The position numbers were made by a program, and so were the translations under genes. The notes under the pieces were generated by a model. That model saw only the letters and a list, made by a program, of their open reading frames with translations. It ran no database searches and was not told where the DNA came from. Shown piece after piece: positions 9,170 through 16,700 of a stretch of DNA of 47,844 bases (positions are counted from its first letter, which is position 1; every line of letters starts with the position of its first letter). This stretch comes from Hydrococcus sp. Prado102 (lineage in GTDB: Bacteria > Cyanobacteriota > Cyanobacteriia > Cyanobacteriales > Microcystaceae). Where the stretch lies: NCBI GenBank assembly GCA_025454425.1, contig JALOOL010000005.1, positions 1-47,844 of the forward strand, read 5' to 3'.

Positions 9170-11041
9170 CTATCCACGTAATTTAAACTTCGTTCGAGTC
9201 GATACAAACGCTTGTTTCAATTGCTCCGATACTTCTCGCAAAAAAGCGGCTGCTTCATGGAAACCATTCCTAGACATATTAGTTGCCATTCGTTCCATCA
9301 TATGCACCAAGCCAGCATCGACGAGTTCTTGGTTAGCTTCCAAAATCTCTGTGGTTTTGTGCGGATAAGTTAGCAATACGCCGATTAAATTGCGATAAGC
9401 CCCAGTCTTAGACAGTTCTTTCTCTAAAACCCATTGAGAAGTTGACTCGATCGCGAGGCGCTCTTCCGTATCTCGCTCTAAAATGTTTGTCAAATCCACT
9501 AATCCCCGTCGCAACTGCTCCGATTGCTCTCGCAAAAGAGCGGCTGCTTTTTGCGAGCCATTCTCATACATTTGAATGGCTACCTGTTCCATCATCTGCA
9601 ACAAGTCAGCGTCAATTAGGGTTTGATTGTTTTTCCAAATCTCGGCGGCTTTGTGTGGATAAGTTAGCAGTACGCCGATCAAATTGCGATAATCTTTAGC
9701 CGCCGCTTCATCGGTAATGACATCGGGCAGTTCTTTTTCTACTAGCCTCAGAGGACGATACTGATAGGCGAGAACGGTTGCTAGCATGGTAAGCATTCCC
9801 ATGACAACGAACATCAGTCCTATGCCGCGCCCCTCTCCCACACCGATGAGTTGCCCAAGGCTTCCAGCTAAGGGACCGTTAACCGCCATGAGAGGCTCGA
9901 AAACACGATCGCTTAAGGGGCCTGCGATCGCATAACCAAGAGTAAGAGAGGCTCCCGCGATCGCGGCATTGATGGAGAAAACCCTTCCTTGTAAATCGGG
10001 CACGACTTTACGCTGCAAAATAACTTGGTGGGAAACATTGATCGGGGGCAAACCCAGGAAGAACAAGAAAGTTGCTAGGGCAAATAGTGGGATAGAAGGA
10101 CGCAATCCGGCGATCGCAATGCACAATCCGCTCGACAGCATGAAGCAAAACAACACGCGGATGCGGCGATCGAATCCTTTCCCCATACTCACGAGCAGAC
10201 TGCCCGCTAACATACCGATACCGCCGAAGGATAGGATAGTACCGAGCGTTGCAGCAGAAGCGAAAGACAGTACCATTGGCGTGACGAGTACCTCAACAAC
10301 GCCTACGAGGAAGTTAATCGCGGCGAAGAAAATCATTAATCCTAATAGTCCCGGTCGAGCGGTAAGATAGCGCCATCCGTAAACAGTTCCTTGCAGCAGC
10401 GAACCTTTACCCTTTTTAGGAGCGATAACTGTCTTAGCTTTCGGGAACCGAACGCCGAGCAAAGTAACCAGGGCGAAGAGGAAGGAAAGGAAATCGAGCA
10501 GGACGATCCCTTGCAATTGAATCGACACTAACAATAACCCGCCTAGCACGGGCGAAACGAGTTGAGAACCCGCTCGTCCTAACTGAATCAGTCCGCTAGC
10601 GCGATCGAGATACTGCTTGGGAACCAGTAAAGTAGTAGAAGCAGTGTAAGCCGGCCACTGAAAAGCGCTGAACGTAGACTTGAGGACAACGGTTAGATAA
10701 ACGTGCCAAACATCGAGGCGATTGGTGGCGAGAAGGAGGGCGATCGCCAAAGTATTAATAGCAGCGCCAGCATTACTGAGAATCATTATCCAACGGCGAT
10801 CGCTGCGGTCTACAATCGCACCAGCCACAGGAGAAATGGCGATGAGCGGTAGCGCTGTAAAGAGAGAAATGAGAGCAAACTGGGTGACTGACCCAGTGCG
10901 TTGATATACCCATACGCCCAGCGCAAAGCTAGTCAGTCCAGAACCAATCAGGGAAATTAGCTGTCCGAACCAGATAAAAATGAAAACTCGCGCGACTGTA
11001 ACTTTCTGGTGTTGACCCATCTCATTCACCTCAACCGTCAA
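9170..11041 (-). CDS. MFS exporter with two C-terminal helical modules
   Basis: Residues 1-430 form an MFS transporter of the EntS-like efflux group: about 12 hydrophobic segments, the loop AGAIVDRSDRRWIM between helices 2 and 3, and SFLFALVTLLG later. A cytoplasmic tail of about 190 residues carries two copies of a 65-residue module (about 450-514 and 548-612), both starting YRNLIGVLLTYPHK and ending in SEQL(R/K). A third copy is in the DevB-type protein encoded next. The start (ATG at 11041) overlaps the stop of the upstream NRPS gene by 11 bp, so expression is coupled to synthesis. An internal Met at 11020 is an alternative start. Likely role is inner-membrane export of the peptide or a precursor (inference). 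Confidence 0.9.
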   Translation of the reverse strand: MTVEVNEMGQHQKVTVARVFIFIWFGQLISLIGSGLTSFALGVWVYQRTGSVTQFALISLFTALPLIAISPVAGAIVDRSDRRWIMILSNAGAAINTLAIALLLATNRLDVWHVYLTVVLKSTFSAFQWPAYTASTTLLVPKQYLDRASGLIQLGRAGSQLVSPVLGGLLLVSIQLQGIVLLDFLSFLFALVTLLGVRFPKAKTVIAPKKGKGSLLQGTVYGWRYLTARPGLLGLMIFFAAINFLVGVVEVLVTPMVLSFASAATLGTILSFGGIGMLAGSLLVSMGKGFDRRIRVLFCFMLSSGLCIAIAGLRPSIPLFALATFLFFLGLPPINVSHQVILQRKVVPDLQGRVFSINAAIAGASLTLGYAIAGPLSDRVFEPLMAVNGPLAGSLGQLIGVGEGRGIGLMFVVMGMLTMLATVLAYQYRPLRLVEKELPDVITDEAAAKDYRNLIGVLLTYPHKAAEIWKNNQTLIDADLLQMMEQVAIQMYENGSQKAAALLREQSEQLRRGLVDLTNILERDTEERLAIESTSQWVLEKELSKTGAYRNLIGVLLTYPHKTTEILEANQELVDAGLVHMMERMATNMSRNGFHEAAAFLREVSEQLKQAFVSTRTKFKLRG

Positions 11042-13541
11042 CCCGTGCTTTCTCGATGCAGGTTCTCAGCCGTTGTGCGAGTTCTTGAACGTGAGGCTGA
11101 GCCATCATCGTAATGTGATCTCCAGGAACGATATGAAGATCTACCGAACTAGCAGATAACTGACCCCAGCCCCAAGCTGGATGCTTGAGAATCTCAGAAG
11201 ACTTATCCCTGGCAAAGTCTTCGGGATGAACCGTGCTAGCTCTAAAAAGGCTAATGCGATCGCGATAAATCTCTCGCGAGACATAGCGACCGCTTGCTTG
11301 ATGGTTAGCCTTAAAAACTTGTACGAGTCCTCGAACTTGCGCGATCCCAGATTCGGGAGGCAGCAAATCGGCTCCAATCAGTCGTTGGGTCAGGGAGTTT
11401 AATTGTTCCTCCGCTTCGAGGGAATGGAGATCGTCGTAGGATAAATCCAAGGCTTTTCCGAGCAAGCGTTCGACCAAACCCACAATCTTAATCAGCCACG
11501 CCGTATCGTCCAACTGAACCTCTGTCGGTTTGGTGTCGGGACAAGGGGCTGGCGTATCCATCAGGGCAAGTAAAGCCACTTTTTCTCCGCGATCGCGCAA
11601 CTGTCGAGCCATTTCAAAAGCAATCCAACTTCCCAAGGAATGCCCTCCCAAAAGGTATGGGCCTTGGGGCTGAACGGTTTGGATGGTTTTTATATAATGG
11701 GTTGCCATGTCCTCAATGCGGCGGTGCGGTTCCGATTCCCCATCGAGTCCGAGCGATTGCAATCCGTAAAATGGTCGGTCTGAGCCGAGATGACGCGCTA
11801 AGTCGTAGAAGTAAAGGACATTTCCACCCGCCCCAGGGACGCAAAAGAAAGGGCGCTTCGTTCCGTCCGGTTGAATGGCAACCAAGGAAGACCAAGAGCG
11901 GGAATCGGTTTGCTGGCGGAGAATGCTAGCCATTTGTTCGATGGTCGGATATTGAAATAGCGTCGCCAAGGGCAGGTTTTTTCCAAACTGCTGCTGAATT
12001 TGAGCCATCAAGGTTAGCGCCAAAAGGGAATGCCCGCCGAGGTCAAAGAATCTGTCCCGTACTCCGATAGGATGGATATTCAAGATTTTTTCCCAAATTT
12101 GCCCTAATTGGCGTTCTAAAGGGTCGCGGGGCGGTATGAAGCCGTTTTCGATCTCTTGGCGATCGCGTTCTTCGAGGGGAATAACTTTCGGAATGCGATC
12201 GCTGGGAATGGTTTCTAAAATCGTTGCGAGGTCTTGTGGAAGGGCAACAATACTCTTCAACAAATCCTGTAAATGTTCTAATATCCCAGCAATATCGGAA
12301 CTGGCAAAACGTTGGTTGTCGTAGACGATTTGAAACGCTAGCTGCGATCCAGGAATGACGAGAAGGGTAAGAGCATATTTGGTTTGTGCCCCAATAGAAC
12401 GAGTATTGCGGATATCGATGGTTAAATCCTGAGATTGTAAGAGCGATGAATCGGACGGGTAATTCTCGAAAACTATAATGCTTTCGTAAAGGGGTAAATA
12501 ACCGGGGACTTCGCTCCATTGATGGACTTGTCCGGCGGAGCAATATTCATAGGAACGTTGGTCTAAGTGTTGTGCCTGAATATCTTTCAGCCATGACCAC
12601 AAATCGCGATCGCTCTCAACTTTAAACCGCACTGGCAAGGTATTAATGAAAAGCCCTACCATCGATTCAACCCCTATCAAATCCGGCGGACGACCAGAAA
12701 CGGTAGTCCCAAAGACGACATCTGACTCGCCGCTATAACGGCTCAAGAGTAAAGCCCAAACGCCTTGAATTAAGGCGTTCAGAGTCAAGCGATTTTGCCT
12801 TACCAAATTCTGCAACGCTGCTGTAGTTGAGACTGATAGGCAAGCTTTCTGTTGCCCGTAACGCTCTTGGGTGTCGGGCAAACTGCTTGGCTCAACCGTC
12901 GTTCCTAATGGGGTTGGTCTTTTAAACCCCCGTAGCATCTCCCGCCAAAACTTCTCTGCTTGGGACAGATCCTGTTGTTTCTGCCAGATAATGTAGTCTC
13001 GATAGGGACGGCTGGGGGCAAGTTGCAAATCTTCATTTTTGCCGAACGCTTCGTAAAACTCCAAAAATTCCTTCAAAATCAGTGGCAAACACCAGCCATC
13101 CATGAGAATATGATGGTGGCTCCAGACGAATTGATAAGTATTATCGTCGATCGCGAAAAGTGCCAAACGCATTAGCGGTGCTTTAGTAAGCTGAAAACCG
13201 CGCAGGCGATCTTCTTTGAGATAAGCCTCCAATTTCTCTTGTTGTTGGGATGCGGAAAATCCTCGCCAGTCTTGCCGAGTCAGGGGTACTTGTATCTCTT
13301 TAAGCACCACCTGAAGCGGCTCGGCTTGGTTCTTCCAGACGAAGCTCGTTCTTAGGAGCGAGTGCCGTTTCATCACTTGCTGCCATGCTCGCTCAAAGGC
13401 TACGAGATTCAATTCTCCGTGCAAATTCCCGACAGACTGCTCGATATGGATTCCCGACTCTGAAGCGGATAGCGTCTCGAAGATCATTCCCTGTTGCGAA
13501 GGGGAAAGCGGATAAATCGTTTCAACATTTTTCTGGTTCAT
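11031..13541 (-). CDS. Terminal NRPS protein C-T-TE without an adenylation domain
   Basis: The domain order is: condensation (about 5-440) with intact HHILMDGW near residue 142; thiolation with FFDLGGHSLLAL (Ser about 505); and a type I thioesterase with GGHSLGSW (Ser about 635), a downstream Asp (MDTPAP) and His (PGDHITMM). The C-T junction goes straight from the C domain to FIPPRDPLERQLGQIW, the linker that normally follows an A domain, so the A domain is cleanly absent. The N-terminus (VETIYPLSPSQQGMIFETL) matches the DCL class that follows an epimerase, consistent with the upstream protein ending in E. I start at ATG 13541 by comparison with the Thr module; the frame to 13571 starts with TTG. 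The 172-bp gap to the upstream gene shows no clear promoter. Confidence 0.93.
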   Translation of the reverse strand: MNQKNVETIYPLSPSQQGMIFETLSASESGIHIEQSVGNLHGELNLVAFERAWQQVMKRHSLLRTSFVWKNQAEPLQVVLKEIQVPLTRQDWRGFSASQQQEKLEAYLKEDRLRGFQLTKAPLMRLALFAIDDNTYQFVWSHHHILMDGWCLPLILKEFLEFYEAFGKNEDLQLAPSRPYRDYIIWQKQQDLSQAEKFWREMLRGFKRPTPLGTTVEPSSLPDTQERYGQQKACLSVSTTAALQNLVRQNRLTLNALIQGVWALLLSRYSGESDVVFGTTVSGRPPDLIGVESMVGLFINTLPVRFKVESDRDLWSWLKDIQAQHLDQRSYEYCSAGQVHQWSEVPGYLPLYESIIVFENYPSDSSLLQSQDLTIDIRNTRSIGAQTKYALTLLVIPGSQLAFQIVYDNQRFASSDIAGILEHLQDLLKSIVALPQDLATILETIPSDRIPKVIPLEERDRQEIENGFIPPRDPLERQLGQIWEKILNIHPIGVRDRFFDLGGHSLLALTLMAQIQQQFGKNLPLATLFQYPTIEQMASILRQQTDSRSWSSLVAIQPDGTKRPFFCVPGAGGNVLYFYDLARHLGSDRPFYGLQSLGLDGESEPHRRIEDMATHYIKTIQTVQPQGPYLLGGHSLGSWIAFEMARQLRDRGEKVALLALMDTPAPCPDTKPTEVQLDDTAWLIKIVGLVERLLGKALDLSYDDLHSLEAEEQLNSLTQRLIGADLLPPESGIAQVRGLVQVFKANHQASGRYVSREIYRDRISLFRASTVHPEDFARDKSSEILKHPAWGWGQLSASSVDLHIVPGDHITMMAQPHVQELAQRLRTCIEKARVDG

Positions 13542-13743
13542 TTTAGTTTTCGACGCTGAGTAGTCAGACAAAATAAACTATGAGGACAAGGTAATAGGTA
13601 ATAGAAACAGAAGAACAAGACTTATGCACGCTGTCTTCCTTGTCCCCCCTTGTGTTCCGCAGGACGTTACCCATAGGAAGCCAAATTAACTTTGTGAGCG
13701 GGAAGTCCCCCGCCATAATCTTTGATTTGGCGGTGGGATGATG

Positions 13744-16700
13744 TCACAGAGAAACGAGATCGTCGAGGTCTATTTCTGCTAGAACTTGGTTAAGTGCTTC
13801 TCGATCCAACTCAACATCTGGGAAGTCAGAAGGAGTATAGCCTCCTGCTTCTGGCGACAGGCAGCGATCGATAAGCACTTCCAACGCCTCGATAAAATCC
13901 CGTGCCAAACGCTCGATAGTTGACCGTTGATGGACGTTTTCGCTGTAAGTCCAATTCACTTGCAGTTTGCCCGATTCGACCAATCCATTGACCTCAAGGA
14001 GATGTTTGCGATTTCCTAGCGGACTGCGAACCAATCCAGTTGATTCTTTCGCCAGTTGCCATCCAGGAGATTCTGAAAGTACGCGATCGAATTGACCGAG
14101 GTAATTGAAACTTACTTGCGCTGTTGGAAGCGTTTGCAATTGTAAACGGGTAGCTTCATCGCCAGCTAAATATCGCAGCACTCCATAACCAATGCCTCGA
14201 TTGGGGATGCGACGCAGTTGCTCTTTAACCGACTTGAGCGTTTCTTCTGGGCGATCGTCCTCTAATTTCAAGAGAACGGGAAATACAGTAGTAAACCAAC
14301 CTACAGTCCGCGAAAGATCGACATTTTCAAATAGTTCTTCGCGTCCGTGTCCTTCAAGCTCAACGTGCAGATATGGCGCTTTTGTCCATTTAGCAAAGCA
14401 CTGTAATAAAGCGCTCAGCAACACGTCATTAATTTGAGTGTTGTAAGCAGCGGGGACTTCCTGCAATAGGGCGCGGGTCAGGCGATCGCTTAAAGAAACT
14501 GATACTACACTAGATGAGGCTACCGTGTTAGCTTGTTGCTTGTTAGGATAATCTACTGGTATTGGAGCGATATGAGAAGGAGATTGAGCCAACCAGAAAT
14601 CTAACTCGTTGGCTGGAATAGGCGATCGCCCATACTCATTGAGTCGGTTAGCCCAATCTTTAAAGGAAGTCGTTTTAGCATTTAATTGTATGACTTCATC
14701 ATTACTGATTTGTTGATAAGCTTTCACTAGATCTTCAATCAAAATGCGCCACGAAACCCCATCGATCGCTAGGTGATGGATGGCTAGCAGCAAGCGACCT
14801 GGTAAGTTAAGACCAAGTTGAAATAAAACTACTCGCATTATCGGGCCATCGCTTATGTTGAGACTTGCTTGCACCTCCCCAGAAGCCTTTTCTATAGCCG
14901 CACTTTGCTCGGTTGGGGAAAGTTCCGATAAATCGACAACGTTAAAAGGAACTTGCTTGTCAAAATCCGCCTTAATTTGCTTCCATCCCTCATCAGAAGC
15001 GTTAAACCGCAAGCGCAGCGCGTCGTGATGTAGTAGCAATTGTTCTACGACTTGCTCTAAGAGTGTCGGATTGAGTTTTGGTGGAACTTCGAGCAGGACA
15101 GACATATTGTAGTGATGGGGTTCGGGTAACTTCTGCTCGAAGAACCAATGCTCGATTGGTGTTAGGGGAACCGAACCCGTTACTAAACCTTGTTCGGCTT
15201 TGATAGAAAAGGTTTCGCCAGCTACGGCGGCTAAAGACGCGATGGTTTGGTGTTGAAATAGCTGCTTGGGCGCGATCGCTAACCCCGCTCGATTAGCGCG
15301 AGAAACGATCCCAATGCTGAGGATAGAATCTCCACCCAATTCAAAGAAATTGTCGTGGATGCCTATATTGCTTACGCCTAGAACTTCTTGCCAGATCTCG
15401 GCTAGGATCTTCTCTGCGGCGGTGCTGGGTGGAACTTGGCTTGCTTTCAAAGCACGACTCGATGTATCGGGTGCTGGAAGGGCGCGGCGGTCTATTTTGC
15501 CGTTAGGAGTTAAGGGCAAGGACTCCAACATTACAAACGCAGAAGGAATTGCATAGTCGGGCAATTTTTCGGCGAGATATTCCCTGTAAGAATGGGTTAA
15601 ATTATTCGGGCGATCGCGCCTTTCAATTTCATAGTTAGCAAACAGTTTTTGATAAAAAGGTGTTTGCTTGTAGATATTTTTATAATGATAAGAAGCATAT
15701 TCAAACCGAATGACTTCTCCATTATTTTTATGCAAACAACCTTCGACAAAATAATCGGGATTGAGGTTATTTTCGCAAAGTTTTCTCGTACAAACAGCTT
15801 CAATAACATCGCCGTAAGATACTTCAATGCCGGATTCAAAAACCGGAAAATACACGGGAAGCCAACAATACTCATGTTCGAGAATATCGATTTCTTCTCC
15901 TTCAATGGTATGTAAATTTAACCAAACCAAAAAACCATCCAATCTTCCATTTTTGGAAATTGTAAAATTGATATCATGACTTTCTTCTGTATTAATAGGT
16001 TGGGTAAAATCTAAATCCTCAAGAACATCGACATTAGAAAGCAGATTTGATTTTGGAAATCGTTTGATAGATACCCTCAAATCGAATGGATAGCCAACTT
16101 GTTCAAAGATTTTTTTTGTGTAATGTTCCGTGCCTTTTGTAAACTTGGGATCGTCTAAGATCTCATCGGGAAGGCTAACGGCAGCAATTTTAGTAACGCT
16201 TCTGCTGGGAATTGTAGCGCCGTTTTGTTTGAGAAATCTTCTGGTTTCATTGATAATAACTGCTGCGCCTTCACATCCACCAATCGGCCCCACAATTTCT
16301 GAGACGGATACGTCAGCAAGTTCCGGCAAATCGACTAAAGTTGCATCTCCATGAATGACAACAATTTTGTCAGAATAGCCCAAGTTTTTGATGCACTCTT
16401 GAGCCAGTCGGCAAGTTTCCTCGTTTCGCTCGATCGCGTACACTTTTTTAGCACCAGCTTCTACACAAAATCTTGCCAAAATTGCATCTTTACCCGTGCC
16501 GATTTCGACGACGATTTTATCTTTGACCAATTGGTTAATAGCGACTTTATAGCTATTATTTCTTCGCTCGTCATTGGTCATGGCGTAATACAATAATTCG
16601 TCGTAAACGTAGAATTCCGCGACCGACGGCCAAAGTTCGATTCGATCTGTTTGTTGGTTAAAACCTTCCTCTTCGGGGACGACATAAGCAACCAAACGCT

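Noticed and set aside
12043-12543. 166-codon minus-strand frame inside the C-T-TE gene
   Set aside because: It is a frame shadow of the NRPS coding sequence without recognisable domains.
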